Positions 19,330 to 29,236 of a DNA stretch of 49,211 nt are shown here, piece by piece. The notes under the pieces were generated by a model. The model did no database searches and was not told the origin of the DNA. It was given only the letters and a program-made list of their open reading frames with translations. This DNA is from Bacteroidales bacterium. Its GTDB lineage: Bacteria; Bacteroidota; Bacteroidia; Bacteroidales; F082. Each line of letters begins with the position of its first letter. Position 1 is the first letter of the stretch. The DNA lies in contig JAGCPG010000037.1 of NCBI GenBank assembly GCA_017645245.1, positions 1 through 49,211 on the forward strand, in the 5' to 3' direction. The position numbers and the translations under genes are program-made.

Positions 19330-22152
19330 ATGAAAAACAATCTACTCACCTTACTTTTGGCACTAATCTCATTCGTGTCTTTCGGTCAACAATGGAAGAC
19401 CACGGTGAACGCTTCTTCTGAATCCACCATCAACATCAGCGTGGATGTCCCTGAATTCAACACCAACCAAGTGACCACACCCCGCGGTGAGGCTCTTGTC
19501 GTTTCCATACCCAAAGCCATGAGAATCTCGGTCGCAGGTGAGCCTGAACTCCCCTTGATTGCCATCCCTGTTGTGATAGGCGACAACGCCCTGATGGGCG
19601 TCGAAGTCACAGGTGCGCAATACACCGACTATGAAAACATGGAGATTGCCCCATCCAAAGGCGAATTCCCTCGCAGCATCAATCCTGACGACGTGCCCTA
19701 CACCTACGGCGCCGTCTATCAGCAGGATGCCTTCTTCCCTTCAGCGATCGCCAAACTCGACGAACCATACATCCATCGCGACGTGAGAGGCCAGAACATC
19801 ATGCTTACCCCCATCACTTACAACCCCATGACCAAGGTGCTCCGCGTGTACCACCACGTTGAACTGAGCATGGTGAAGCTCGGCATTGACAGCAGAAACG
19901 TCATCACCAACCGTGCAAAATCATTCCTGCTGGATCCTGAATTCAAGGCCATCTACGAGAACCGTTACATCAATTACAGCCAGTCGATGGCGAAATACAC
20001 CCCAATCACTGACAATGGCGAATTGCTCATCATCTGCCATGACCAATTCATGACCGCCATGGAGCCTTTCGTGACTTGGAAGAGACAGACCGGCCGCCCA
20101 ACGACGATGGTCGGAACCAGTGTGACTGGCAATACAGCGACAGCAATCAAGTCCTACATCCAGGCTTATTACGCCGAACATCCCGAGTTGACCGACATCC
20201 TTCTCGTAGGCGATGTTGCCCAAATCCCTGGCGTTTATATAGAGGCCGGAACGGGAGTAAACGACAATTATTCAGGCTATGGTGACCTTCAATACGGACA
20301 GCTGGCTGGCAACGACTATTACAACGAGGTTATTGTAGGCCGTTTCTGCTGCGATAACATTGAGCAAGTGACCCATCACGTCCATAAAGTACTGAATTAC
20401 GAGCGCGATCTGGATGAGACCGCCACCTGGCTCTCCGTGGGACAAGGCGTCTCCACCAACAGCCAAGCCGGCCATTACGGCGAATCGGATTATCAACACG
20501 TCGACAATCTCAGAACGGATTTGCTGGGATACAATTATACCGATGTCTACCGCGACTATGCCGGAGTAACCGGCTCTACTGCAAACAATGCCGCCGCCGT
20601 GAGCCAACATATCAACGATGGCGTGAGCATCATCAACTACTGCAACCACGGCTCTGAGACCAGTTGGGGTGTGTTCAGCTACAGTAACTCCAACGTCAAC
20701 GCTTTGACCAACGACTACAAGTTGCCATACATCATCTCCGTAGCCTGCCTGAACGGAAAATACGACCGTTCGGGAGACTGTTTCGCCGAGGCATGGATGC
20801 GCGCCACCAACAACAGCACTGGCAACCCGACAGGAGCCATCGGCGGCATGTTCTCCTACATTTCTCAACCTTGGTTCCCGCCTATGTACGGTCAAGATGA
20901 GATGATCGACATTCTGGTTGAGTCGTATGCCAACAACATCCGTCGTACCATGGGTGGCGTGTCGATCAATGGCAACATGAAAGTCTTGGACCAAGGCGCA
21001 TCCTTGAATGAGAACAAGGGAACCTACAACAACTGGATCCTTTACGGCGACCCGACATTGACGCTTCGCAATACCGTCCCTGCCGTCATGGATGTGACCG
21101 CAACGACACCGGTCAACATCGCATCCACCGAGCTTAACCTGATCGCCACCAACGCCGACGGCGCATTGGCCACCTTGACCCTTGACAACGAGATCATGGG
21201 CTCGGCAACGATCAACAACGGCACCGCCAACATCACCTTCGAAGCCACCGGAAGAACGGGTATCGCCACCCTAACGGTCTTCGGATACAACAAAAAGACC
21301 TTCATCACCACAGTGGATATCACCGATGGAACTACCTCACCCTTGATGGTCATCGCATCGGCTGATCCCGAGACGATCACACTTGGCGAGTCCCTCACCC
21401 TGACCGCCAACGCCTCTGGAGGCACTGGCAACTACTCCTATTCTTGGAGCCCTCAACAAACCATCACAGCTCCCAACAATGCAACAACCATCGCAACTCC
21501 CACGGAGATTGGCTCTATCGTTTACCTTGTCACCGTTAATGACGGTGAAAACACAGCCTCAGCAGATGTCACCGTTACTGTGAATGAGCCTCAACCCGTC
21601 GATTGTCCCCAAGCCAAGCATTTCGAAGGTGAAAGCTATTATGACAGTGGAGAGTTTGGCGCAAGATTGAGCTGGGACAAAGCCGAATACGAATACACCC
21701 TCGACAGATTTGAGATTTACAGAAGTGATGACGGCCAAAACTACACACTGGCACAACGCATCGTAAACACTCCGTTCCTCAACCACTATCAATGTGACGA
21801 CCGCGTTGATCTGCCCGGTTTGTATTTCTATAAGATCATAGCTTTCTACCAAAACGATTGCCAATCCGAACCCGCTCAGATCGAAGTGGTGGTACTGGAT
21901 TACACAGCCGTCAACGAGCTTTCCGCCAACCAGGTGGCCATTTACCCGAATCCCACTTCAGGACAAGTCACGGTGGTTTCGGAAAAACTGCAACAAATCA
22001 GCATCGTCAACAGCCTTGGCCAAACGCTGAGCCAATTCCAAGCGGAGGGTGACAAGGTCTCCATCGAACTGTCGACCTTCGGCAGAGGCATCTATATGCT
22101 GATGATCCGTACCGAAAACGGCATTTCCGCCAAGAGAGTTGTCGTAGAATAA
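19330..22152 (+). CDS. Gingipain-like C25 cysteine peptidase with T9SS tail, 940 aa
   Basis: The start chosen is ATG 19330, because it opens directly into a signal peptide (MKNNLLTLLLALISFVSFGQ) and follows the promoter; an in-frame upstream extension would run back through the terminator. The propeptide is close to that of the preceding peptidase (PELPLIAIPVVIGDNA; YGAVYQQDAFFP). Catalytic residues are H440 in NYCNHGSETSW and C473 in SVACLNGKY. The rest differs: one Ig-like domain, a PKD-like domain (ASGGTGNYSYSWSP), an Fn3-like domain and the sorting tail (VAIYPNPTSGQVTV to RVVVE). It is a clear paralogue of the gene at 15807, with a shorter C-terminal region. Confidence 0.93.
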   Translation: MKNNLLTLLLALISFVSFGQQWKTTVNASSESTINISVDVPEFNTNQVTTPRGEALVVSIPKAMRISVAGEPELPLIAIPVVIGDNALMGVEVTGAQYTDYENMEIAPSKGEFPRSINPDDVPYTYGAVYQQDAFFPSAIAKLDEPYIHRDVRGQNIMLTPITYNPMTKVLRVYHHVELSMVKLGIDSRNVITNRAKSFLLDPEFKAIYENRYINYSQSMAKYTPITDNGELLIICHDQFMTAMEPFVTWKRQTGRPTTMVGTSVTGNTATAIKSYIQAYYAEHPELTDILLVGDVAQIPGVYIEAGTGVNDNYSGYGDLQYGQLAGNDYYNEVIVGRFCCDNIEQVTHHVHKVLNYERDLDETATWLSVGQGVSTNSQAGHYGESDYQHVDNLRTDLLGYNYTDVYRDYAGVTGSTANNAAAVSQHINDGVSIINYCNHGSETSWGVFSYSNSNVNALTNDYKLPYIISVACLNGKYDRSGDCFAEAWMRATNNSTGNPTGAIGGMFSYISQPWFPPMYGQDEMIDILVESYANNIRRTMGGVSINGNMKVLDQGASLNENKGTYNNWILYGDPTLTLRNTVPAVMDVTATTPVNIASTELNLIATNADGALATLTLDNEIMGSATINNGTANITFEATGRTGIATLTVFGYNKKTFITTVDITDGTTSPLMVIASADPETITLGESLTLTANASGGTGNYSYSWSPQQTITAPNNATTIATPTEIGSIVYLVTVNDGENTASADVTVTVNEPQPVDCPQAKHFEGESYYDSGEFGARLSWDKAEYEYTLDRFEIYRSDDGQNYTLAQRIVNTPFLNHYQCDDRVDLPGLYFYKIIAFYQNDCQSEPAQIEVVVLDYTAVNELSANQVAIYPNPTSGQVTVVSEKLQQISIVNSLGQTLSQFQAEGDKVSIELSTFGRGIYMLMIRTENGISAKRVVVE

Positions 22153-22172
22153 ACACCAAAACATCGTTTTCC

Positions 22173-23585
22173 ATGAAGATTAAATTCATCGGCGCCGTAC
22201 AAGAAGTCACAGGAAGCAAGCACCTGATCACCACCGATCACGGAAAGAAAATCCTGCTAGACTGTGGCATGTTCCAAGGCAAAGGCCTGGAGACCGACGC
22301 AGCCAACCGCAACACCATGATCGATCCCAAGGACGTGGATTACATCATCCTGACCCATGCCCACATTGACCATTGCGGCCTGATTCCCTACTTCTACAAA
22401 AAAGGATTCAGAGGTGAGGTGATTTGCACCGACGCCACCCGCGACCTGTGCAACATCATGTTGCCCGACAGCGGTTTCATCCAGGAAAACGATATGGAGT
22501 GGTTCAACAAGAAACGCCGCAAACAAGGTCTTCCGGCATTGGAGCCGATCTATACAGAAAAGGACGCACGCGAGAGCATGGACCTGTTCCTGAGTGTGGC
22601 CTACAACCGCTACGTGTATCTCGATAACAACATCAAGGTGAAGTTCAACAACACGGGTCACCTGCTGGGCAGTGGCTGTGCCACCATCGAGATCGACGAG
22701 GGCGGCGAAATGACCCGCATCGCCTACACAGGTGACATCGGACGAGAATACAACTACCTGTTGAGATCGCCGGAGCCTTTCCCGCACTGCGACTACCTGA
22801 TCACCGAGGCCACCTACGGCAACCGCCTGCACAGCGACAGATCCAACGCCGAGCAGGAACTGCTGGACATCATCTACCACACCTGCGTGGAGAAACGCGG
22901 CAAGCTGATCATCCCCTCCTTTGCCGTGAGCCGCACCCAGGAAATCGTCTACCTGATGAACAACTTCTACAACGAAGGCAAGCTGCCGGAGAAGATCCCT
23001 GTATTCGTCGACAGTCCCTTGGCCGTCAACGCCACCGAGATCTTCCGCCTGCACGTCAACCTGTTCAACGACGACGTGAAGAACGTCATCGAATACGACC
23101 CCGACCCGTTTGGATTCAACAGCCTGACTTTCATCCGTGACATCAACGCATCGAAGGCGTTGAACGCCCGAAAGGAGCCCTGCATCATCATCTCTGCCTC
23201 GGGCATGATGGAAGCCGGCCGTATCAAGCACCATATCGCTAACAGCATCACCAACCCGAAGAACACCATCCTGGCCATCGGCTACTGCTCGCCGGAGACC
23301 CTGGGTGCCCGTCTGTTGGCTGATCCACGTCCCAAGACCGTTTCCATCTTCGGCAACGAATACGAAGTGAAAGCCGACATCTTCTCCATCGACGCCTTCA
23401 GCGGCCATGGCGACTACAACGAGCTCGTGGATTACCTGAAATGCCAAGACCCAAGCAAGATCAAGAAAACCTTCCTCGTCCACGGCGATCCCGACGCCAT
23501 GCAGTTCTACAAGCGCGTCTTGCGGAAAGAAGGCTGGGAAAACATCGTCATCCCCGAGCCGGGCGAGACTTTTGAATTGAAATAA
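22173..23585 (+). CDS. Beta-CASP metallo-beta-lactamase-fold RNA-processing nuclease, 470 aa
   Basis: MBL-fold hydrolase of the Ysh1/CPSF73-like type (RNA-metabolising beta-CASP). The zinc-binding motif HAHIDH is at residues 62-67; NTGHLLGSG supplies the next histidine, and YTGDIG the bridging aspartate. The beta-CASP part contains PSFAVSRTQE and IIISASGMMEAGRI. The C-terminal RMMBL-like motif is SIDAFSGHGDYNELVDYL followed by LVHGD. The family cleaves or trims RNA; the bacterial substrate is not known. It follows the third peptidase by 20 bases and precedes hisS by 9, so may head or continue an operon. Confidence 0.93.
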   Translation: MKIKFIGAVQEVTGSKHLITTDHGKKILLDCGMFQGKGLETDAANRNTMIDPKDVDYIILTHAHIDHCGLIPYFYKKGFRGEVICTDATRDLCNIMLPDSGFIQENDMEWFNKKRRKQGLPALEPIYTEKDARESMDLFLSVAYNRYVYLDNNIKVKFNNTGHLLGSGCATIEIDEGGEMTRIAYTGDIGREYNYLLRSPEPFPHCDYLITEATYGNRLHSDRSNAEQELLDIIYHTCVEKRGKLIIPSFAVSRTQEIVYLMNNFYNEGKLPEKIPVFVDSPLAVNATEIFRLHVNLFNDDVKNVIEYDPDPFGFNSLTFIRDINASKALNARKEPCIIISASGMMEAGRIKHHIANSITNPKNTILAIGYCSPETLGARLLADPRPKTVSIFGNEYEVKADIFSIDAFSGHGDYNELVDYLKCQDPSKIKKTFLVHGDPDAMQFYKRVLRKEGWENIVIPEPGETFELK

Positions 23586-23594
23586 CCCAATACC

Positions 23595-24953
23595 ATGGCA
23601 CAAAAACCCTCGATCCCCAAAGGCACACGCGACTTCCTCCCAGAGGTCATGGTGCGCCGCAACTATATCTTTGATACCATCAAGAACGTCTTCAAGCGTT
23701 ACGGCTTCCTGCCCATCGAGACCCCTTCGATGGAAAACCTCAGCACCCTGCTGGGCAAATATGGTGAGGAAGGCGACAAGCTGCTGTTCCGCATCCTGAA
23801 TTCCGGCGACTTCATGACAGGCGTGGAGCAAAACGGAGAGCCTCTGGAATCCTTGAAACTGGCTGGCAAGATCAGCGAGAAAGGCTTGCGCTACGACCTG
23901 ACGGTGCCCTTCGCCCGTTTCGTCACCATGTACCGCGACCAGATCGCCTTCCCGTTCAAGCGCTACCAGATCCAGCCCGTGTGGCGTGCCGACCGTCCCC
24001 AAAAAGGCCGCTACCGCGAGTTCTACCAATGCGACGTGGACATGATCGGCAGCAACTCCATCCTGAACGAAGCCGAATTGGTCAGCATCGTGAATGACGT
24101 GTTCAACGACTTGAAGATCAACATTATCCTGAAGATCAACAACCGAAAGGTGCTGGCTGGCATCGCCGAATACATCGGCAAGTCGGACGCTTTGGTGGAC
24201 ATCACCGTGGCCATCGACAAGCTCGACAAAATCGGCATCGAGGCCGTCAACGCCGAGTTGGCCGAAAAGGGCTTGGAGCCCGAAGCCATCGACAAGCTGC
24301 AGCCCATCCTCTTCATGAAGGGCAACACCCGTGAGAAACTGGCTCAGCTAAAGCCTTTGCTCAACAACGAAGTCGGCCAGAAAGGCATCGAGGAGCTGGA
24401 GACTTTGTTCGACTACATCGACGATATGGAGCTGGACATTGAGACCGAGCTCGATCTCACCTTGGCCCGAGGCTTGAACTATTACACCGGCGCCATCTTC
24501 GAGGTCAAGGCCAAGGATTTCCCCATGGGCAGCATCTCAGGTGGCGGCCGTTACGACAACCTCACCGGCATCTTCGGCCTGCCCAACGTCTCTGGCGTGG
24601 GCATCAGCTTCGGCGCCGACCGCATCTACGACGTGCTGGAAGGCCTGAAACTCTTCCCCGAGACCATGTCGGAGAGCACCAAGGTCATCTTCCTCAACTT
24701 CGGGAAAAACGAGGAAAAATATTGCCTGAAATACCTGAACCAGGTTCGCAAGCACGGCATCAACGCGGAGATCTACCCTGACGCTGCCAAGATCCAGAAA
24801 CAGATGAAATACGCCGACCAGCGCAACATCCCCATCGTGGTCATCGCCGGCGAGACCGAAGTGGCCAACCATACCTTCACCGTGAAATGGATGAAAGAAG
24901 GCAAACAAGAAACCGTCAACGCAGAACAATTAGTAGCAACAATCCAAATATGA
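23595..24953 (+). CDS. hisS: Histidyl-tRNA synthetase, 452 aa
   Basis: Class II synthetase charging tRNA-His. Motif 1 region: [10 protein letters not shown] ... [22 protein letters not shown]. Motif 2: [26 protein letters not shown] (central arginines visible). The histidine-binding peptide is [14 protein letters not shown], and motif 3 begins GGGRYDNL at residue 316. The C-terminal anticodon-binding domain ends [13 protein letters not shown]. Full normal length. The stop codon overlaps the start of the histidine ammonia-lyase gene (ATGA), so a histidine-using and a histidine-degrading enzyme are translationally coupled. Confidence 0.97.
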   Translation: MAQKPSIPKGTRDFLPEVMVRRNYIFDTIKNVFKRYGFLPIETPSMENLSTLLGKYGEEGDKLLFRILNSGDFMTGVEQNGEPLESLKLAGKISEKGLRYDLTVPFARFVTMYRDQIAFPFKRYQIQPVWRADRPQKGRYREFYQCDVDMIGSNSILNEAELVSIVNDVFNDLKINIILKINNRKVLAGIAEYIGKSDALVDITVAIDKLDKIGIEAVNAELAEKGLEPEAIDKLQPILFMKGNTREKLAQLKPLLNNEVGQKGIEELETLFDYIDDMELDIETELDLTLARGLNYYTGAIFEVKAKDFPMGSISGGGRYDNLTGIFGLPNVSGVGISFGADRIYDVLEGLKLFPETMSESTKVIFLNFGKNEEKYCLKYLNQVRKHGINAEIYPDAAKIQKQMKYADQRNIPIVVIAGETEVANHTFTVKWMKEGKQETVNAEQLVATIQI

Positions 24954-26461
24954 AAACACATTACATCAGTTCAAAAGAGCTAACATTCAAGCAAGTCAAC
25001 GAATTACTCACCCAGGGCTACAAGCTCGCCCTCAGTGATGACGCCATCCAACGCATCCAGCATTGCCGCGACTACCTCGACAAGAAGATGGAGAACCCTG
25101 AGAAGCCCATTTACGGCGTGACCACCGGCTTCGGATCACTCTGCGACCACAGCATCTCGAAGGAAGACCTGAGCACCCTGCAAAAGAACCTCGTGATGTC
25201 GCACGCCTGCGGCACTGGCGAGATGGTGCCTGAAGAGATCATCCGCCTCATGCTCCTATTAAAGGTGCAAAGCCTCAGCTACGGCAACAGCGGCGTACAA
25301 GTCGTGACTGTCCAGCGCCTCATCGACTTCTTCAACAATGATGTGCTGCCCGTAGTCTACAACCAAGGCTCGCTGGGCGCTTCCGGCGACTTGGCCCCTC
25401 TGGCCAACCTGATGCTGCCTCTGCTCGGCTTGGGCGAGGTGCATTATGAAGGCAAGATCGTCCCAGCCCAGAAGATCCTGAAGAAGTTCGGCTGGAAGCC
25501 CATCACCCTGCAATCAAAGGAAGGTCTTGCCCTGCTCAACGGCACCCAGTTCATGAGCAGCTACGGCACCTACGTACTGCTGAAGGCCTTCCGCCTGAGC
25601 TATCTCGCCGACCTGATCGGCTGCGTCTCCCTGGAAGCCTTTGACGGCCGCATCGAGCCTTTCTTTGACCAGGTGCACCAGATCCGCCATCACAACGGCC
25701 AGATCGTCACTGCCAAGCGTGTGCGTGAGTTCACCAAGGGCAGCCAGCTCATCAAGCGTGAGAAGAAGCATGTCCAGGATCCCTATTCGTTCCGTTGCAT
25801 GCCACAGGTGCATGGCGCCTCCAAGGATGCCATAGATTATGTGGCCTCCGTGTTCAGTGAGGAGATCAATGCCGTCACCGACAACCCGACCATCTTCCCC
25901 GATGAGGATCTCGTGATCAGCGCCGGCAACTTCCACGGTCAGCCTTTGGCCATCACCTTGGACTTCCTGGCCATCGCCATGGCTGAGTTGGGCAACATCA
26001 GCGAGCGTCGCATCTATCAGTTGATCAGCGGCAAGCGCGACCTGCCTTCGTTCCTCGTGGCCGAGCCCGGCTTGAACAGTGGTTTCATGATCCCGCAATA
26101 TGCCGCCGCCAGCATCGTCAGCCAAAGCAAGCAGCTCTGCACGCCTGCTTCGGTGGATAGCATCGAGTCGTCACAAGGTCAGGAAGACCACGTGAGCATG
26201 GGTGCCAACGCCGCCACCAAGGCCTTGAGAGTGGCCGAGAACCTCGAAAGAGTGTTGGCCATCGAGCTGCTGAACGCCGCACAGGCATTGGAGTTCCGCC
26301 GTCCGCTGAAGTCGTCAAAGACCATCGAAAAGTTCGTTGCCGAATACCGCCAAGTGGTTGAATTTGTGCGCATCGACAAGGTGATGTATACCGAGATCGC
26401 CAAGTCGGTCGACTTCATCAAGAATTATCCTTTGAAGTTTGATGATTTGAAGAACAAATGA
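24950..26461 (+). CDS. hutH: Histidine ammonia-lyase (HAL/PAL family), 503 aa
   Basis: MIO-dependent lyase that removes ammonia from histidine to give urocanate. The cofactor-forming triad Ala144-Ser145-Gly146 is in [20 protein letters not shown] is the family's N-terminal motif. The specificity loop reads Ser84-His85 (NLVMSHACG), as in Pseudomonas HutH; tyrosine and phenylalanine lyases carry HL or FL there, so histidine is the best substrate guess. The start is ATG 24950, overlapping the hisS stop. No hutU, hutI or ftcD is nearby. The next gene also overlaps by four bases. Confidence 0.9.
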   Translation: MKTHYISSKELTFKQVNELLTQGYKLALSDDAIQRIQHCRDYLDKKMENPEKPIYGVTTGFGSLCDHSISKEDLSTLQKNLVMSHACGTGEMVPEEIIRLMLLLKVQSLSYGNSGVQVVTVQRLIDFFNNDVLPVVYNQGSLGASGDLAPLANLMLPLLGLGEVHYEGKIVPAQKILKKFGWKPITLQSKEGLALLNGTQFMSSYGTYVLLKAFRLSYLADLIGCVSLEAFDGRIEPFFDQVHQIRHHNGQIVTAKRVREFTKGSQLIKREKKHVQDPYSFRCMPQVHGASKDAIDYVASVFSEEINAVTDNPTIFPDEDLVISAGNFHGQPLAITLDFLAIAMAELGNISERRIYQLISGKRDLPSFLVAEPGLNSGFMIPQYAAASIVSQSKQLCTPASVDSIESSQGQEDHVSMGANAATKALRVAENLERVLAIELLNAAQALEFRRPLKSSKTIEKFVAEYRQVVEFVRIDKVMYTEIAKSVDFIKNYPLKFDDLKNK

Positions 26462-26970
26462 TGGAAAGTGCCCAACCTGTGAAACGGCCGATCGGAATGA
26501 CCATTCTGCTGGTGTTGTCGCTTGTCAACGCCTGCATGCAGATTTTCAGCAACCTCTTCATGTTCGTCACGGCGCCCATCCTGAAGGAAATGATGGAATC
26601 CGGCGAATTGGAAGACAGCGTCATCCCCATGCTCTCATCCGTTGACGAAACCATGGTGGAGAGCTTTTCGAGCATGATGGAGCTCTGGATGGGCATCCCT
26701 ACGGTCTATTTCCTAATCACCGGAGTGTTCTTCATCGGCTCGTTGGTCGGCGTCGTCAAAATGTTCAAGCTTCAAAGGTTGGGTTTCCACATCTACAGCA
26801 TTTCGCAAATACTGATCCTGATCAACGCTGTGGCTTTCGTTTACTCCCATACGCCACAGAATCCGTTTTTCAGCGAATTCCTCACCACAGCAATGTTCAT
26901 CTTGATCTATCATCTCTATTTCAAGCGCATTGAATATGACTCGCAAGCAAAAAGAGAGCAAGATATTTGA
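26458..26970 (+). CDS. Small four-helix membrane protein, function unknown, 170 aa
   Basis: Not recognised. The protein has about four predicted membrane segments: MTILLVLSLVNACMQIF; PTVYFLITGVFFIGSLVGVV; FHIYSISQILILINAVAFVY; and FLTTAMFILIYHLYF. An acidic, Met-rich loop lies between the first two, and the C-terminus is charged and cytoplasmic-looking. Two adjacent ATG codons (26458, 26461) could start it; the first overlaps the hutH stop. It is in the hisS-hutH operon and its end overlaps the next gene by 35 bases. Confidence 0.75.
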   Translation: MMESAQPVKRPIGMTILLVLSLVNACMQIFSNLFMFVTAPILKEMMESGELEDSVIPMLSSVDETMVESFSSMMELWMGIPTVYFLITGVFFIGSLVGVVKMFKLQRLGFHIYSISQILILINAVAFVYSHTPQNPFFSEFLTTAMFILIYHLYFKRIEYDSQAKREQDI

Positions 26971-27496
26971 CCTGAAGCCCAAGCTGACCTTGGCGATGAA
27001 GTTGGCGGCCACCTTCGCCATCACCTATTATGGGCTTTTGTTCCTCTACGAGGTGCTGACGCTGGTGATGTACCACTATTCGCTGGATTCATATTACCTG
27101 GGAAACGGCGAAGTCCTTGAAAACCAATCCAAGGACTTCGCTTATCTCATCGCTGAGTTCCTGCTCACGGGTTTGTTGGTGTTCAGTTTGATCCTGATCT
27201 TCCGGAAGAAGGTGAAAGGCAAGGCCTTTTTCGTTGGTTTCTCCATCCTGCTCATCGCCTTCCAATTTTACACCTCAGGCATCCACCCGTGGGTGAAATA
27301 CGCCCTGGAGGTGCTGATGGTGCTCATTATCGCCCCCGTCAGGATGAAGAAAAGAGTTACCATCAAAAAAGGCAAGCTCACGCTGGAAGATACACCGGCT
27401 GAGGAACCAGAGAATCAGGCTGAGGATCCGGCTCCTGATACGGTTCGGGAACCCCAGGCTCCTGCATCGCCTTCATCCAATAGCGGACCACGTTAA
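26936..27496 (+). CDS. Small membrane protein with Pro/Glu-rich tail, function unknown, 186 aa
   Basis: Not recognised. The start taken is ATG 26936; a TTG two codons earlier is in frame. About four membrane segments (LAATFAITYYGLLFLYEVLTLV; FLLTGLLVFSLILIF; FFVGFSILLIAFQFY; VKYALEVLMVLIIAPV) are followed by a basic stretch and a disordered acidic Pro-rich tail (TPAEEPENQAEDPAPDTVRE). The tail lies antisense to the end of the M23 peptidase gene for 119 bases. Last gene of its operon; no terminator hairpin was seen. Confidence 0.7.
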   Translation: MTRKQKESKIFDLKPKLTLAMKLAATFAITYYGLLFLYEVLTLVMYHYSLDSYYLGNGEVLENQSKDFAYLIAEFLLTGLLVFSLILIFRKKVKGKAFFVGFSILLIAFQFYTSGIHPWVKYALEVLMVLIIAPVRMKKRVTIKKGKLTLEDTPAEEPENQAEDPAPDTVREPQAPASPSSNSGPR

Positions 27497-28670
27497 GGAA
27501 CTGTTCCATGTCGGCCTGTTTGATGGGATCCGCCGGAGGCGATTCCATCTTCAAGGGATCGATGGCAGTGCCATTCTTATACACACGGAAATCCAAGTGG
27601 GGCCCCGTGGCGATGCCCGTGCTTCCCACATAGCCGATCACCTGTCCCTGCTTCACACGCACGCCCTCAGCAATGCCTTTCGCGTAGCTTTGCAGGTGCA
27701 TGTAGCAAGTCGTATAGGTGGTGTTATGCTTGATCTTCAGGTAATTGCCTCCACCGCCAGCCTGATAGGCCTTGGTGATGACTGTACCATCGCCGATACT
27801 CACCACAGGAGTGCCAGCCGGCGCGGCATAATCCACACCATGGTGCGGACGGTAGATCTTCAGCACCGGATGATAGCGGCTATTGGAGAAGGTGGAGCTG
27901 ATGCGGCGGTAGTTCAACGGCGCCTTCAGGAAGGCTTTGCGCAGGTTCTCCCCTTTCTCGTTATAAAACCCTAACATGCCGTCCTGTTCGTAGGCGATAG
28001 CTCGGATGGTGTCGCCACGGTGGACGAAGTTGCAATAGATCACTTCGCCCATGCCCACAGGCTCTCCGTCGATGTATTGTCGATCGTAGACCACGTCGAA
28101 GAAGTCGCCCTCCTGAATACCGAAGAAGTCGATAGTCCAGGCATAGACATCGGAGAGATGCACGGCTAGGTTGGCGTCACCGCCATTGGCAATGACAGCG
28201 TTCCACAGCGACGAGGTGATGACGCCCGAGGTGCGGGCCAAACGCAGCTCCAGATCCTTCTGGAAACGCCATGCCGTCAACGAATCGGTTAGGCTGAACA
28301 AGGCGTAGTTGCGACGGTCGATCTCATAAATCCAGAAAAGCGGCGTCTCCAAGGAGTCGTTGGTCATCAGGAAATAGTAACGGTTTCCCGAGCGGATCTT
28401 GCTTACGTCGAATACATCCTTATGGTTGCGGGCGATATGATCCGTCACCCTAGGGCTGATGCCTTTGGAGGCAAACAGGGTGGAGAGGAACTGACCCTGG
28501 TCGATCTGGCCTTCTTCGACATACATCGAGTCGATGCAGATGCCATAGAAAAAAGTGGGTTCAGGAACTGCACAAACTGTGTCGTTAGTAGAATCTTGAT
28601 AGCCGTGCCCGCCCCTGTGGCAGGAGCAAAACACGGCTATCAGCAGAAAAAGCAAGGCTATTCGTCTCAT
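27378..28670 (-). CDS. M23-family (LytM-like) metallopeptidase, probable lipoprotein, 430 aa
   Basis: The N-terminal signal segment ends FCSC (Cys17), a lipobox-like site. The C-terminal third is a LytM-type zinc domain: HxxxD at H276 and D280 (HHGVDYAAPAGTPV), CYMHLQSYAKG with its catalytic-type histidine, and GPHLDF at H358-D360, where the usual HLH has become HLD. M23 enzymes cut peptidoglycan cross-bridges or stem peptides, or act as amidase activators. The N-terminal region resembles the wall-binding part of Bacteroidota M23 proteins. A Pro-rich tail (EPDPQPDSLVPQPV) overlaps the convergent gene. Four-base overlap with iorB upstream. Confidence 0.88.
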   Translation of the reverse strand: MRRIALLFLLIAVFCSCHRGGHGYQDSTNDTVCAVPEPTFFYGICIDSMYVEEGQIDQGQFLSTLFASKGISPRVTDHIARNHKDVFDVSKIRSGNRYYFLMTNDSLETPLFWIYEIDRRNYALFSLTDSLTAWRFQKDLELRLARTSGVITSSLWNAVIANGGDANLAVHLSDVYAWTIDFFGIQEGDFFDVVYDRQYIDGEPVGMGEVIYCNFVHRGDTIRAIAYEQDGMLGFYNEKGENLRKAFLKAPLNYRRISSTFSNSRYHPVLKIYRPHHGVDYAAPAGTPVVSIGDGTVITKAYQAGGGGNYLKIKHNTTYTTCYMHLQSYAKGIAEGVRVKQGQVIGYVGSTGIATGPHLDFRVYKNGTAIDPLKMESPPADPIKQADMEQFLNVVRYWMKAMQEPGVPEPYQEPDPQPDSLVPQPVYLPA

Positions 28671-29236
28671 TTTTTAGCCTGTTCGTAACCGGCGTGCAAG
28701 GCCTTCATGTTGACGTCAACGACCTCGGCGCCCTTATTGCCGAAGATGTGGTTGATGGCTTCCTCCACCTTGCCCAGCTCGATGCCGAGGTAAGGTACGG
28801 TGGCACCCAGCAGCACCATGTTCGAGCGCGCCTTGATGGTCTTGGCGATCTCATTGGCATTGAAGCTCACCACGTTCTTGACCTTGGCCAGCTCAGCATT
28901 GATCTTGGCCATGTCGGGATAGTTGTTGATGTTCACGAAAGGATCGCTGTTGGTGATGATCCAGCCGTCCTTGGCCAGCCAGGGCAGGTAGCGCAAGGCT
29001 TCCATCGGCTCGCTGGAGAGGATGATGTCGGCATGGCCTTCGGGGATGACGTCGGCGAAGATCTCATCGCTCGAGAGACGCAAGTGCGAGAACACCGATC
29101 CGCCGCGCTGCGACATACCGTGGATTTCAGACTGTTTGAGGTTGAGGCCCATGTTCAAGGCGGCATCCGAGATGATCTTGGCTACTGACACGATGCCGTC
29201 ACCGCCCACGCCGCATAATACGATATCTTTTTTCAT
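28667..29236 (-). CDS. iorB: Indolepyruvate:ferredoxin oxidoreductase, beta subunit, 189 aa
   Basis: The gamma-type domain of 2-oxoacid:ferredoxin oxidoreductases. Signature: CGVGGDGIVSVAKIISDAAL at the N-terminus and SEIHGMSQRGGSVFSHLRL after it, followed by DIILSSEPMEALRYL. With IorA it oxidatively decarboxylates aryl pyruvates (from Trp, Phe, Tyr) to aryl-acetyl-CoA, reducing ferredoxin, in the cytoplasm of anaerobes. It lies 32 bases behind iorA and overlaps the M23 gene by four bases. Confidence 0.95.
   Translation of the reverse strand: MKKDIVLCGVGGDGIVSVAKIISDAALNMGLNLKQSEIHGMSQRGGSVFSHLRLSSDEIFADVIPEGHADIILSSEPMEALRYLPWLAKDGWIITNSDPFVNINNYPDMAKINAELAKVKNVVSFNANEIAKTIKARSNMVLLGATVPYLGIELGKVEEAINHIFGNKGAEVVDVNMKALHAGYEQAKK

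Noticed and set aside
22257..24029. 590-codon open frame on the minus strand antisense to the MBL nuclease and hisS
   Set aside because: It lies opposite two well-supported genes, has no recognisable domain and is rich in Val/Asp/His/Gln as expected from the complement of a G+C-rich coding strand.
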